DNA of 64,000 bases from Micromonospora cathayae (GCF_028993575.1 NZ_CP118615.1:6167001-6231000); one strand, 5' to 3'. Shown: positions 1 through 8,992, counted from the stretch's first letter. Numbers and translations: made by a program. Notes: generated by a model not told the origin, from the letters alone.

Positions 1-67
1 GCGCCCCCGCCCGTAGTGTCGGGTAAATCCGGATAATCAACGCAGAGGGAACAGGGTTCACCGGGGG

Positions 68-1735
68 TCAGGTGGCGTCGGCGTAACAGTCCACCACGGA
101 CAGGTCCAGCGGGAACCGGACCGGTGTCGCGCCGAACAGCAGCTCCGCCGCCCGCGCCCCGCAGCGGGTCACCGCCTCGGCCGCCGCGTCGGCCTGGCCG
201 GCCGGGCAGTGCACGATCACCTCGTCGTGCTGGAAGAAGACCAGCTCCGCGTCGGTGCCGGCCAGCGCCGTCCGCAACGTCGCCAGCAGGGTGGACGCCC
301 ACTCCGCGGCGGTCGCCTGGATGACGAAGTTACGGGTGAACCGCCCCCGGGACCGGGCCGCCCGCGCCCGGGGCCCCTGCGGGTCGAACCCGCCGTCCAC
401 GGTCTCCGCGTCCGGGTCGGCGACGCCACCCGGCGGGCAGGTCCGCCCCAACCAGGACCGGACCAGCCCGCCCGCCTCGCCGGTGCGGGCCGCCGCCTCC
501 ACGTACCCGAACGCGGTCGGATAGTGCTGCCGCAGCACCGCCAGGGCCGGCAGCGCCGACCCACCCGTCTGCCCGTACATCGCGCCGAGCAGGGCCAGCT
601 TGGCGCGCGCCCGGTCACCGCCGAACGACTCCCGGGCCAACGCGGCGTACAGGTCACCCGCACCACCGGCGGCGGCCAGCCGGGCGTCCCCGGAGACCGC
701 GGCGAGCACCCGGGGCTCCAGTTGGCCGGCGTCGGCCACCACGAACCGCCAGCCCGGATCGGCCACCACCGCCCGCCGGATCACCTTCGGAATCTGCAAC
801 GCGCCACCGCCCCGGGTCGCCCACCGGCCGGAGACCACCCCGCCGGGCACGTACTCCGGACGGAACCGGCCGTCGCGCACCCAGGCGTCCCGCCAGGCCC
901 AACCGTGCGCCGTCCAGATCCGGTACAGCTCCTTGTACTCCAGGACCAGCGGCACCGCCGGATGATCCACCCCGCGCAGCACCCACGACCGGGTGTTCGG
1001 CAGCTCGATGCCGGCGCGGGCGAACGCGCGCAGCAGCTCCGCCGGGGAGTCGGCGTGCAGTTGCCGCAGCCCGAACGCGTCGGCGATCCGGGCCGCCAGC
1101 CCGGCGAGCCGGCGCGGTGGCCCACCCACCGGGGACGCCTCGCCGAGCAGCTCGGTCAGGATCGTGTCGTGCACGTCGGCCCGCCAGGGCAGGCCCACCG
1201 CCGCCATCTCCACCGCGACCAACGCGCCGGCCGACTCGGCGGCCACCAGCAACCGGAACCGGCCGGGATGGGCGGTGCCGGCGATCCGGGCGAGCTGGTC
1301 GGCGTACACCCGGGTCAACGCCTCGATGCCCGGACCGGGCGGCCCGGGCGGCGCGTCGAAGAGCGCGCCCTGGCCGTCACCCGGCGGCGCGGCCGGCCGG
1401 GGCGGCGGGTCCGCCGGCACCGGCGCGCCGGTCAGCCGGGCCCAGGCGGCGGCCAGCGAGCGCGGCTCACCCCACCGGCCGGCGTACCCGAGCAGCAGCG
1501 CCTCGGTCAGCTCCACGTCGTGGCAGCGCTCCACCCGGACCCCGGCGCGCAGCAACGCCGGGTAGAGCGTCGCGCCGGACGCCCACACCCAGCGGGGCCG
1601 GTCGGCGGCCTCCCGGGCGGCGACGGCGGCGGCCAGGTCGGTGGCCGGCTCGGGCGGACCGGCCGGTCGCCCGTCCGGGTGCAGTGGGCAGAGCGCACCC
1701 CCGCCGCCCTCCCCCGCCACCACCGCGACCAGCAC
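68..1735 (-). CDS. Family-A DNA polymerase with degenerate 3'-5' exonuclease-like domain
   Basis: This 555-residue protein has the polymerase core of DNA polymerase I but lacks the 5' nuclease domain. Motif A is seen around residue 334 as VVADAGQLEPRVLA. Motif B is around 378-392 (RAKLALLGAMYGQTGG, with the conserved K and YG). Motif C is around 503 (FFQHDEVIVH), carrying the catalytic HDE. The N-terminal 200 residues sit where the exonuclease fold would be, but I cannot point to a complete set of catalytic acidic residues, so proofreading is doubtful. Actinobacteria often carry this short protein beside a full PolA, usually annotated as bifunctional 3'-5' exonuclease/DNA polymerase. A repair or lesion role is inference. 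The gene stands alone; the sequence upstream of its ATG is short and GC-rich. It is complete in the window. Confidence 0.85.
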   Translation of the reverse strand: MLVAVVAGEGGGGALCPLHPDGRPAGPPEPATDLAAAVAAREAADRPRWVWASGATLYPALLRAGVRVERCHDVELTEALLLGYAGRWGEPRSLAAAWARLTGAPVPADPPPRPAAPPGDGQGALFDAPPGPPGPGIEALTRVYADQLARIAGTAHPGRFRLLVAAESAGALVAVEMAAVGLPWRADVHDTILTELLGEASPVGGPPRRLAGLAARIADAFGLRQLHADSPAELLRAFARAGIELPNTRSWVLRGVDHPAVPLVLEYKELYRIWTAHGWAWRDAWVRDGRFRPEYVPGGVVSGRWATRGGGALQIPKVIRRAVVADPGWRFVVADAGQLEPRVLAAVSGDARLAAAGGAGDLYAALARESFGGDRARAKLALLGAMYGQTGGSALPALAVLRQHYPTAFGYVEAAARTGEAGGLVRSWLGRTCPPGGVADPDAETVDGGFDPQGPRARAARSRGRFTRNFVIQATAAEWASTLLATLRTALAGTDAELVFFQHDEVIVHCPAGQADAAAEAVTRCGARAAELLFGATPVRFPLDLSVVDCYADAT

Positions 1736-1798
1736 GCCCCCATCCTGCCCCCACCCACCGACACGCCGACGGCGTGCCGGGCAGGTGCCGGCGGAGGA

Positions 1799-2185
1799 TC
1801 AGCAGGTACGCGGCTGCCAGCTCAGCTTGGTCACGTACATGGGCACGTAGAGGTTGCCCTCGCCGGGGGGCGCGCACACCGTGCCGGAGAGGTCCGACCC
1901 GAGGTAGTTGTAGGACCAGGTGAGCTCGGCGTTCCGGGAGGTGCGGTTGTAGTAGTTGAACGCCGGGACGCGACCGGACCAGTCGCTGTCGGTCACCAGG
2001 GACGGAGTCTCCGTGGGGCCCTCCGGCGGATGGTTCCAGTTGGGCCAGACGCAGAACATGCCCTGCGGGCAGTTCCCGGGCCCCCAGAAATCACCTGACG
2101 CCTGGGGGGTTGCCGCCGAGGCGGCGGGGGCGGTGGCCAGCACGCCTATGACGGAGGCGGCGAGGGCGACGGACTTCAGCAGCAC
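1799..2185 (-). CDS. Secreted peptidase inhibitor family I36 protein
   Basis: A 128-residue exported protein. Residues 1-24 form a signal peptide (Lys at position 4, a hydrophobic run, then APAASA before the cleavage region). The mature part has the Cys-rich entry typical of the streptomycete I36 inhibitors and related beta/gamma-crystallin-like folds, here CPQGMFCVWPNWN, followed by aromatic segments such as FNYYNRTSR. Family members bind extracellular proteases. That this one inhibits a protease is inferred from family resemblance only. It lies in its own transcription unit, with a lower-GC upstream stretch at about 2190-2240 that probably holds its promoter. Confidence 0.7.
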   Translation of the reverse strand: MLLKSVALAASVIGVLATAPAASAATPQASGDFWGPGNCPQGMFCVWPNWNHPPEGPTETPSLVTDSDWSGRVPAFNYYNRTSRNAELTWSYNYLGSDLSGTVCAPPGEGNLYVPMYVTKLSWQPRTC

Positions 2186-2310
2186 GACTCACCCATTCGA
2201 GATACGTCGATGGATAGGCTCCCAAGCTAGCGCGGAAAGGTTGACCGGTCAAACACCTGGCTGGGGTGCTGCACACCGTCCGACGTTTACCGGCCCGGCG
2301 GACAGCGAAG

Positions 2311-2736
2311 CTAGAAGCCGCGGAAGACCCCGTCCGGGTCGGCTGACCGCGCGAACTCGAAGAAGTCCATGTTCGCGATGGACAAGTTGTTCTGAATCGC
2401 CTGGACCTGCCGGGGCAGCGCCCGGAACGATCTTTCCTGGCCCGTCTCGTTCAGATTGACGACCAGCAGCGGGTGCCCCACCGTCGACACCGCGACCGCG
2501 TCGACGACGAACGCGACCGGATGCCGGTAGTGCTCGGGATACGCGCGGGGGTAACCGGCCACGACGGCCGCCTCGTCGAGGCCGACCAGCGCCCGATCCT
2601 CGACGAACTCAACGCATGCTCCGAAGCCCTCGGCGGTGAGGCTGAGGATCTCGTACTGGAGTCGTTCCCACAAACCGTCGTCGCGGAAGTCCCCCCGCAC
2701 GACGGGAACGTCTCTCGTATCCGGCAGAGTGATCAT
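2311..2736 (-). CDS. DUF6924-like protein of unknown function
   Basis: A 141-residue soluble protein starting at ATG 2736 with a strong AGGAGG ribosome site 8 bases upstream. It opens with ITLPDTRDVPVVRGDF and ends with NNLSIANMDFFEFARSAD...GVFRGF. These two ends resemble what I recall of the actinobacterial DUF6924 domain, including the conserved closing segment. No catalytic motif, signal peptide or membrane segment is visible. It lies about 125 bases downstream of the GntR regulator on the same strand, so the two may be cotranscribed. The function is unknown. Confidence 0.6.
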   Translation of the reverse strand: MITLPDTRDVPVVRGDFRDDGLWERLQYEILSLTAEGFGACVEFVEDRALVGLDEAAVVAGYPRAYPEHYRHPVAFVVDAVAVSTVGHPLLVVNLNETGQERSFRALPRQVQAIQNNLSIANMDFFEFARSADPDGVFRGF

Positions 2737-2860
2737 GAGGGTCGCCTCCTACCCAAACGGTCTTGACGCTGAGCTTCCCGCCTGGCACTGCGTCACGCCT
2801 CGACCGGCATGGTGCGTGCTCCACCCGAGGACCTGCACCGTCTACACCGTGACGGCCGGG

Positions 2861-3652
2861 TCAGGGGGCGGTCTTCCCGCCCGGCGGCGTCCACGGGTCG
2901 ACGGGGACCTCGTAGATCAGCCGGTACCGGTCGCCGGGGAACACGATGTCCGCGGTCTCCACGGCGGTCTGTCCGGCGTAGTAGGTACGTTCGACCGCGA
3001 TCACCCACCGGCCGCCGCGCCGGTCTAGTTCGAGAGCGTCGACCTCCTCGGGTAACGCCGGCCGGGTGGTGACCTCCTCAGTGAACCGGTCGATGGACAC
3101 GCCGATGAAGTCCATCCGGGCGACGACGCCGACGACCGGCCCTCGCTCCGGATACTCCACCCGCGTGCCGCCCGTGACGGCCAACGGCTCGTACGAGTCG
3201 GCGAGCTGAATCGGGGACTCGTCGGCGAGGTACCGGTACCGGGTGTGCATGACCAAGGCGCCGGGCTGGATGCCCAGGCGGGCCGCCACATGGGACGGGG
3301 CGGGGACCTTCCGGCTGTCCGCCTCCCATCTCGGTTGCTTGCCGGCGGCTTCGCTGTCCCGGGCGAAAGGTGACGTGCTGCCGGCACGATTGCGCAGGTC
3401 CCGGGAGTGCGCGCGGCGGACGAGTCGAGTCCGGTCGCGTACGTAGTTGCCGGAACCGCGACGGCCCTCGATGAGCCCTTCGCTGCGCAAGAGGGTGAGC
3501 GCGTGCTTGATGATCGTGGTGGAGAAGCCCCACCGCTGCTGGAGTTCCCGCTCGGTGGGCAGCTTGTCACCGGAAGCCAGTTCACCGGAGAGGATCCGGG
3601 AGCGCAGGTCGTCCACGACGCGCTGATAGCTGGGCGGCTCCTTGCCGGTCAT
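2861..3652 (-). CDS. GntR/HutC-family transcriptional regulator
   Basis: A 263-residue regulator. The ATG at 3652 is preferred because a GGAGGG ribosome site sits 8 bases upstream; an in-frame ATG at 3706 would add 18 residues with no ribosome site. Residues about 8-75 form the winged helix (SGDKLPTERELQQRWGFSTT, then SEGLIEGRRGSGNYVR). The C-terminal part is a UTRA ligand-binding domain as in HutC regulators. HutC-type regulators include repressors of actinomycete integrative elements such as KorSA, and also carbon-utilisation repressors. No cognate catabolic gene lies nearby. It is divergent from the small membrane gene and XRE regulator, with a clear inverted repeat between them, which suggests regulation of that promoter and of itself. 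Confidence 0.85.
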   Translation of the reverse strand: MTGKEPPSYQRVVDDLRSRILSGELASGDKLPTERELQQRWGFSTTIIKHALTLLRSEGLIEGRRGSGNYVRDRTRLVRRAHSRDLRNRAGSTSPFARDSEAAGKQPRWEADSRKVPAPSHVAARLGIQPGALVMHTRYRYLADESPIQLADSYEPLAVTGGTRVEYPERGPVVGVVARMDFIGVSIDRFTEEVTTRPALPEEVDALELDRRGGRWVIAVERTYYAGQTAVETADIVFPGDRYRLIYEVPVDPWTPPGGKTAP

Positions 3653-3776
3653 GGGTGGTCCCTCCGAGGTTGACGCACGCACTCGCACCAAGTCGACCAT
3701 GGGCACTCAGGCGTAGCAACCAGGGTTCGTCTTCACACTCCGCAATTTAGTGCCCTTGATCTTGCCAGTAAGCAGA

Positions 3777-3794
3777 GTAAGTGCGCTAACTTAC
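3777..3794. promoter_or_regulatory. Inverted repeat, candidate GntR operator
   Basis: Perfect arms GTAAGT and ACTTAC flank a 6-base spacer, and a further AGTAAG copy lies just to the left at about 3767-3772. The site lies between the GntR gene and the divergent gene pair, in the least GC-rich part of the region (about 3720-3800). Its position and symmetry suit a GntR dimer. Binding by this GntR protein is inference. Confidence 0.5.
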
Positions 3795-3864
3795 CGCCTA
3801 TCGAGGTTCATAACCCTCAACCCGCACGCCCCCCTTGGACGTTTCGTCAGAAGGTGAGTCTTTC

Positions 3865-4013
3865 GTGGCTTCCGAGATGATCGTGTCGATCGTGTTCGGT
3901 GGCCTGGTGCCGGGTTCCTGCTGGGGCTCCTCGCGTTCCGGGTCAAGTCGCGGTGGTGTCCGCGCTGCGGGCAGTCCACCGACGTCCTGCACCGTACGGG
4001 AGCACGCCGGTGA
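3865..4013 (+). pseudogene. Small membrane protein gene with an apparent frameshift
   Basis: A GTG at 3865 follows an AAGGTGAG ribosome site by 6 bases and starts MASEMIVSIVFGGLV. At about 3904-3914 the protein-like reading moves to the next frame, which continues as FLLGLLAFRVKSRWCPRCGQ and stops at 4013. Adding one base in the CTGGTGCCGGG stretch would restore one protein of about 49 residues: one membrane helix, a basic turn and a CxxC motif. The second frame has no start codon of its own between 3858 and the shift. Its TGA overlaps the GTG of the next gene (GTGA at 4010-4013), as real coupled genes do. This may be a sequencing error, a true mutation or a programmed shift; I cannot tell which. 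Confidence 0.5.
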
Positions 4014-5245
4014 ACAAGGCGAACCGTCCGGACCACTACCGGGACCTGCCCATCGGCCGCCGAATCGCTCAACTCCGTGTCCGACGGGGCATGAACCAGC
4101 AGGTCTTCGCCGACCGGATCGGCAAGTCCAAGAGCTGGGTCGACAAGGTCGAACGCGGCGTCCGCCGACTCGACCGGCTCCCCACCATCGACACCGTCGC
4201 CGCCGCCCTCGGCGTGTCACCCACCGTCCTGCTCGGTCGCGACACCCGACACCCACCCGCCACCAGCGGCACCACCGCCAGCGCCCTCGAACGTGTCCGC
4301 GAGGCCCTCGCCAGCTACGGCCCACCGACCGGCCGCGACTGGCCGCCGTCAACGGCGGAGCTGCACCGGCAGGTCACCTACGCCCTCACCGCCTACCGCC
4401 ACGCCCATCACCACCACGTCCTACGCATCCTCCCCGGTCTGATCACCGCCGCCCGGCACGCCAGTCGCCCCGAAGCGACGGCCGCCGCGGCCCGCCCCGC
4501 CGGGGACCTACTCGTCCAGGTGTACCGACTCACCGCCCACACTTTGGTCAAGCTCGGCGACCCACGAACGGCCTGGCTCGCCGCTGACCGCGCTCACACC
4601 GTCGCCGCCGGAGATCCCTGCCTCACCGCCCACGCCGCCATCGCCCTGGCACAGGCGTTACGGGCACTCAACCGGGCACACCTCGCCCTGAGCGCCGCCA
4701 CCGCCGCCGTACACCCGATCGACCCCACCCCGCACCGCCCGTCCCCACCCGACCAACTCGCCCTGGCCGGCATCCTCCTCACCGAAGCCGCCATCGCCGC
4801 CGCCACCCACGACCCCGACACCGCCCACGACCTCCTCCACCGCGCCGGACAGCTCGCCGCCCGCTGGACCGCCGGACACCGCCCGGACGACCAAGGCTTC
4901 GGACCCGTCACCGTCACACTCGCCCGCGCCCTCGTCGCCGCCCACCTCGGCGACCACCACACCGCCCTCACCCACCACCACCAAGCCAGCCGCGACCCCG
5001 GCTGGCAGCGACTACCCGCCGAACACCGCGCCGCCCACCTCATCGACATCACCCGCGCTCACCTCGACGTGGGCGACCACCACACCGCCGGCCGCACCAT
5101 CGTCACCGCCGACCAGACCGCCCCGCACGAAGTACGCCTCCGACCCGTCACCCGCACCCTGCTCGCCGTGATCCTCCGCGCCGGCCCGACCCCCGCCGAC
5201 GTCACCCGACTCGCCAACACCGTCGGCCTGACCAGGAACGCCTGA
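4010..5245 (+). CDS. XRE-family helix-turn-helix regulator with TPR-like C-terminus
   Basis: A 411-residue protein from GTG 4010, which follows a GGGAG ribosome site and overlaps the previous stop as GTGA. Longer in-frame starts upstream run through sequence that does not look coding. Residues about 14-75 are a Cro/CI-type HTH (IGRRIAQLRVRRGMNQQVFA, then KSKSWVDKVERG). The remaining 300 residues are Ala/His/Leu-rich helices with repeated HRAHLALS- and GDHHTA-like segments, consistent with TPR-like helical repeats. Such HTH-plus-helical-repeat proteins are common and abundant in actinomycetes, often next to small partner genes, but rarely have a known ligand. It is probably controlled by the divergent GntR protein. 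Confidence 0.8.
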   Translation: MNKANRPDHYRDLPIGRRIAQLRVRRGMNQQVFADRIGKSKSWVDKVERGVRRLDRLPTIDTVAAALGVSPTVLLGRDTRHPPATSGTTASALERVREALASYGPPTGRDWPPSTAELHRQVTYALTAYRHAHHHHVLRILPGLITAARHASRPEATAAAARPAGDLLVQVYRLTAHTLVKLGDPRTAWLAADRAHTVAAGDPCLTAHAAIALAQALRALNRAHLALSAATAAVHPIDPTPHRPSPPDQLALAGILLTEAAIAAATHDPDTAHDLLHRAGQLAARWTAGHRPDDQGFGPVTVTLARALVAAHLGDHHTALTHHHQASRDPGWQRLPAEHRAAHLIDITRAHLDVGDHHTAGRTIVTADQTAPHEVRLRPVTRTLLAVILRAGPTPADVTRLANTVGLTRNA

Positions 5246-5623
5246 CGGCCCGGTACGGCAGGACCGTCACCGCTCGTGGCATCGCCTCCAGATGGGGGGG
5301 GTGACGGTGAGCGCGACGGCCCGGTCCCGTCACGGGTCGGCTCGGCAGGGGCCCGGGACGCCACGGTTCCCGCGGATCCGGTGGGAGCGAAATGCATTGC
5401 CGGCTGCCGGATCGGCACGAATCCTTGGCGCACGGGGGCGGCCAGCGTCCACTCTGGCCGGACCAGCAGGTGCCGGTGCGAGCCGGTCCACGGAAGGAGA
5501 GGGTGATGCGTAAGTGGGTGGGGCCGACGTTCCGGTAGGCAGAAGAACCCAGCAGCCGCCGAGACGCCACGACAGGCCCGGCCGGGTGCGTACCCGGATG
5601 GAGGCCGGCGGGCGGCGGGCCGC
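5246..5623. other. Intergenic, no gene seen
   Basis: About 380 bases between the XRE gene and the terminator of the sugar-transport operon. Short open frames exist on the plus strand (for example 5292-5513), but they are Arg/Gly/Pro-rich, have no ribosome site and resemble no family. I see no RNA gene here. Confidence 0.5.
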
Positions 5624-5672
5624 GCCGCGCGGGACCACCTCGACCCCTCCTCGGGTGGTGGTCCCGCGCGGC
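5624..5672 (-). terminator. Terminator hairpin of the ngc-like operon
   Basis: A perfect 16-base-pair stem, arms 5624-5639 (GCCGCGCGGGACCACC) and 5657-5672, with a 17-base loop. It lies 6 bases beyond the stop of the last permease gene. As usual in high-GC actinomycetes there is no U-tract. Confidence 0.8.
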
Positions 5673-5677
5673 AGTGG

Positions 5678-6610
5678 CTACTTGACCGCGCCGGCGGTCA
5701 GACCGGACTGGATCTGCCGCTGGAACAGGGCGTACACCAGGATCATCGGCAGGATCGACAGGGTGAGCGCGGCGAACAGGGCCGCCCAGTCGGCCTGGTA
5801 GCCGGCCGAGGTGGAGATGCTGGCGATGCCCTGGGTGAGCACCCATTTCCGGTCGGCGCCCTCGCCCTGCATCAGCGCCACCGGCAGCAGGTACTGGTTC
5901 CACTGCCCGATGATGTTGAAGATCGCGATGGAGACCAGAGCGGGTCGGGCCATCGGCATCATCACCTGGAAGAACAGCCGGGAGTGCGAGGCCCCGTCCA
6001 TCATGGCGGCCTCGGCCACCGACTGCGGCAGCGTCTTGAAGAACGCGGCCAGGAAGAACACCGTGAACGGCAGCGAGTACGCGATGTAGACCAGGATCAG
6101 CCCGGTGTACGTGTTGAGCAGCCCCAGGTTGTTGACCACCAGGAACAGCGGCACCAGGGCGAGGAACACCGGGAACGCCAGCCCGGAGACGAACAGGTAG
6201 TAGATGACCCGGTTGCCGGGGAACGGATAGCGGGCCAGCACGTACGCGGCCATCGCGCCGAGCAGCATGGTGCCGGTGGTGCTCAGGGTCACCACGAAGA
6301 CGCTGTTGAGGAAGTACCGGCCGACGTTCGCCTCGCTCCACGCCCGGGCGTAGCTGTCGAAGTTGAAGGTGCCGGGCAGGGCGAACGGGTTACCGAGGAA
6401 GATCTCGGTGTTGCTCTTGAACGAGGCGAGGATGGTCCAGAGCAGCGGGGCGATCACCAGGATCGCCCAGACCAGCAGGGCGAGGTGGCCGAGGGTGGTG
6501 AGCACGCCCACCTCGGACCGCTGGCGGCGGGCGGCGGAGGCGGGCCGCCGGCCCGGCCCGGCGGCTCCGGCCGGGGCGGCCGGGGCGCTGGATGCGATCT
6601 CCGTGGTCAT
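5678..6610 (-). CDS. ngcG: Sugar ABC transporter permease, NgcG-like (MalG type)
   Basis: A 310-residue inner-membrane protein of the MalG class. It has six predicted helices beginning near LTTLGHLALLVWAILVIAPL and an EAA loop, VAEAAMMDGASHSRLFFQVM, which contacts the ATPase. The N-terminus is Ala/Pro-rich and cytosolic. It starts 12 bases after the stop of the partner permease, with GAGG upstream, and is the last gene before the 5624-5672 hairpin. With the NgcE-type binding protein it should import N-acetylglucosamine or chitobiose. No ATPase is encoded here, so a shared MsiK-type ATPase elsewhere in the genome is likely, as is known for Streptomyces Ngc. The symbol rests on context. Confidence 0.8.
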   Translation of the reverse strand: MTTEIASSAPAAPAGAAGPGRRPASAARRQRSEVGVLTTLGHLALLVWAILVIAPLLWTILASFKSNTEIFLGNPFALPGTFNFDSYARAWSEANVGRYFLNSVFVVTLSTTGTMLLGAMAAYVLARYPFPGNRVIYYLFVSGLAFPVFLALVPLFLVVNNLGLLNTYTGLILVYIAYSLPFTVFFLAAFFKTLPQSVAEAAMMDGASHSRLFFQVMMPMARPALVSIAIFNIIGQWNQYLLPVALMQGEGADRKWVLTQGIASISTSAGYQADWAALFAALTLSILPMILVYALFQRQIQSGLTAGAVK

Positions 6611-6622
6611 CGGTGTCCGCCT

Positions 6623-7534
6623 CTACAGCTCGATCGTGTCACGCTTGCTGACGCGCAGGGTGAGCGCCGCGAACGTGATCGTCAGGAAGAACAGCGCCAC
6701 GCCCATCGCGGAGGCGTAGCCGAACTGGGAGTAGCTGAACGCGTTGCGGTAGATCTCCATGCCGAGCACGGTGGTGGCCCCGTCCGGGCCACCCTGGTCG
6801 ACGGAGAGCACCTGCACGATGGCGAACGCGTCGAAGGCGGCGATGCCCAGGTACACCCAGGCCACCTGGAGGGTGTCCCAGAGCAGCGGCAGGGTGACCC
6901 GGAAGAACATCGCCGCCCGGCCGGCGCCGTCGATGGTGGCCGCCTCGTAGATCTCCTTGGGCACCGAGGACATGCCGGCGGAGAAGAGCACCACGTAGAA
7001 GCCGACCGCCTGCCAGACCAGCACCGCGATGATCGACCAGAGGGCGATGTCCGGGTCGGCCATGAACAGCACCGGATCGAGGCCGACAGTGGCCAGCGCG
7101 CCGTTGAGCAGGCCACTGTCGTCCGGGGCGTACACCCGGCTGAAGATGACGCCGACGATGACGACGGCCAGGACCTGGGGGAAGAAGAACACCACCCGGT
7201 AGAACCTCGACCCCCGGACCCCGGCCATCGCGCCGCCCCGGCTCCCCCCGCCCACGTTGAGCATGAAGGCGAAGAAGAGCGCGAGGACGATCGTGAGCAG
7301 CGGCAGGGCGAGCAGCAGGAGCCCGTGGTGCCGGATCGCCTTCCAGAAGACGTCGTCGGAGAAGAGCTTGGTGAAGTTCTCCAGTCCGACGAACTCCGGG
7401 TTGGCGCTGACCCCCCGCCAGTTGGTGGTGGCGAGGTAGAAGGCCTGGGCGTACGGCCCGAGGACGAAGGTCACGTAGATCGCGACCGGCGCCGCCAGGA
7501 AGCCGATGATGAACGGGTACCTGCCATGCCGCAT
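6623..7534 (-). CDS. ngcF: Sugar ABC transporter permease, NgcF-like (MalF type)
   Basis: A 303-residue permease of the MalF class. The first helix is in RYPFIIGFLAAPVAIYVTFV, several further helices follow, and an EAA loop is seen as IYEAATIDGAGRAAMFFRVT. It lies 24 bases after the binding-protein gene and 12 bases before the second permease, so the three form one operon. Substrate assignment follows from the NgcE-like binding protein. Confidence 0.82.
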   Translation of the reverse strand: MRHGRYPFIIGFLAAPVAIYVTFVLGPYAQAFYLATTNWRGVSANPEFVGLENFTKLFSDDVFWKAIRHHGLLLLALPLLTIVLALFFAFMLNVGGGSRGGAMAGVRGSRFYRVVFFFPQVLAVVIVGVIFSRVYAPDDSGLLNGALATVGLDPVLFMADPDIALWSIIAVLVWQAVGFYVVLFSAGMSSVPKEIYEAATIDGAGRAAMFFRVTLPLLWDTLQVAWVYLGIAAFDAFAIVQVLSVDQGGPDGATTVLGMEIYRNAFSYSQFGYASAMGVALFFLTITFAALTLRVSKRDTIEL

Positions 7535-7558
7535 GGTCGTCTCGTCTCCGTCCTCGAC

Positions 7559-8992
7559 CTAGCGCTTGAACTTCTCGATGGAGGAGTCCTTCTTGACCGC
7601 GTCGGCCACCTTCTGCATCCGGTCGCAGAACTTCTGCGCGGTGCCGCCGGAGAACATCAGCTCGTTGGTGGCGGCGCGGGCCTCGTCGTCGAGCTTCTTG
7701 TACCAGGTGTCGAAGCGGTAGGCGAAGTAGTCCTTGCCGGCGGCGGTGAGCATGGCGTTGCCGCTGGTCAGGCCGGGCGAGATGTCGAGGCCGTCGACCG
7801 CGCCCTGGACCACGGTGAGCACCTTGGTCAGCTCGGTGAAGCCCTTCGCGCCGGCCTTGGAGAGCATGTGCCGCAGGTACTCCATGCCACCGCGGGCGTT
7901 CTTGCCCTTCGACGGGACGAAGTACATCTCACCGGCCGCCGCGTAGATGGCGGTCGGCGGCAGCGCGTCCGAGGCGGTCACGCTGGGCACCGGCATGACG
8001 GCGTACTTGAAGCCGGGCGGGGTGTCCTTGGCCTGCTCGTTCTCCAGCCAGGAACCGCTGGGGTAGATCGCCACCTTGCCCTGGTTCTGCTGGAGCTGCA
8101 CCTCGGTGTGCTTGAGACCCAGGTGCGCCCGGTTGCCGTACTTGGCACCGATCTCGGCCCAGGCGGCGGCGGCCTGCTTGACCGGCTCGGCCTGCCAGGC
8201 ACCGTCCTCCAGGTTGTCGATGTTCTTCAGCACGTCCGGGCCGCCGATCTTGGCGGCGCTGGTGAGCAGGACCAGGTACTGGTAGTAGGCGGCGTTCGCC
8301 CCGGCGTACGAGTACGGGGTGATGCCGGCCGCCTTGATCTTGTCGCAGAGGGCGGTGAACTCGGCCCAGGTCTTCGGCGCGGTCCAGCCGTTCTTGGCGA
8401 ACAGGGCGCTGTCGTACCAGAGACCGAAGACGGTGAACGCGTAGTTCAGCACGTACGGCTTGCCGTTGAAGGTGCCCTGCTCGACGGTGCCCGGGACGAG
8501 CAGGTCGCGGACCTTCTTCGACGGGTCGTCCAGCGACGGGGCGTCGAACAGCTCGGTGAGGTCCTGCACCTGGCCGGCCTGGACCAGCGCGCCCTGGTCG
8601 AGCAGCTTCGAGCCGGCGTTGTTGACCATGTCCGGCGGGGTGTTGCTGGTGAACCGGGGCTGCAGGACGGTGCCGACCTCCTCGGTGGAGGAGAACTTCA
8701 CCTCGGCCTTCGGGAACGCCTTCTTGTACGACGGGACGTGCACGTCGGTGGCGTACTTGGTGCCGAGTCCACCGGCGAAGATGGTCAGTTCCAGCGGGGC
8801 GTCCTCCTTGACGCCCAACGGGTTGGCCTCGGACTTGTCACCGGCGGCCTGCTCGACCGGCTCGTCGTCGCCGCCGCCGACGCAGCCGCTGAGCAGACCG
8901 GCGGCCGGGGTGGCCAGCAGGCCCACGGCGGCGGCGCGGCGCAGCACGGTGCGGCGGCTCAGGTCGGCCGGGCTCTCGGGGGTAACGGACAT
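7559..8992 (-). CDS. ngcE: N-acetylglucosamine/chitobiose-binding lipoprotein, NgcE-like
   Basis: A 477-residue extracytoplasmic solute-binding protein. The ATG at 8992 is chosen for its AAGGAG site 8 bases upstream; the in-frame ATG at 9109 has none. The N-terminus carries twin arginines (residues 13-14, in SRRTVLRRAAAVG) and a lipobox with Cys37 (LLSGC), so it is probably exported by Tat and lipid-anchored. The mature start (NPLGVKEDAPLELTIFAGG) and overall pattern match the Streptomyces NgcE family, which binds GlcNAc and N,N'-diacetylchitobiose. It is the first gene of the transport operon. The RpiR regulator lies 100 bases upstream on the same strand, and a sugar kinase lies divergently beyond it. 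Confidence 0.85.
   Translation of the reverse strand: MSVTPESPADLSRRTVLRRAAAVGLLATPAAGLLSGCVGGGDDEPVEQAAGDKSEANPLGVKEDAPLELTIFAGGLGTKYATDVHVPSYKKAFPKAEVKFSSTEEVGTVLQPRFTSNTPPDMVNNAGSKLLDQGALVQAGQVQDLTELFDAPSLDDPSKKVRDLLVPGTVEQGTFNGKPYVLNYAFTVFGLWYDSALFAKNGWTAPKTWAEFTALCDKIKAAGITPYSYAGANAAYYQYLVLLTSAAKIGGPDVLKNIDNLEDGAWQAEPVKQAAAAWAEIGAKYGNRAHLGLKHTEVQLQQNQGKVAIYPSGSWLENEQAKDTPPGFKYAVMPVPSVTASDALPPTAIYAAAGEMYFVPSKGKNARGGMEYLRHMLSKAGAKGFTELTKVLTVVQGAVDGLDISPGLTSGNAMLTAAGKDYFAYRFDTWYKKLDDEARAATNELMFSGGTAQKFCDRMQKVADAVKKDSSIEKFKR

Noticed and set aside
5292..5513. Small plus-strand ORF downstream of the XRE gene
   Set aside because: Arg/Gly/Pro-rich translation, no ribosome site and no family resemblance.
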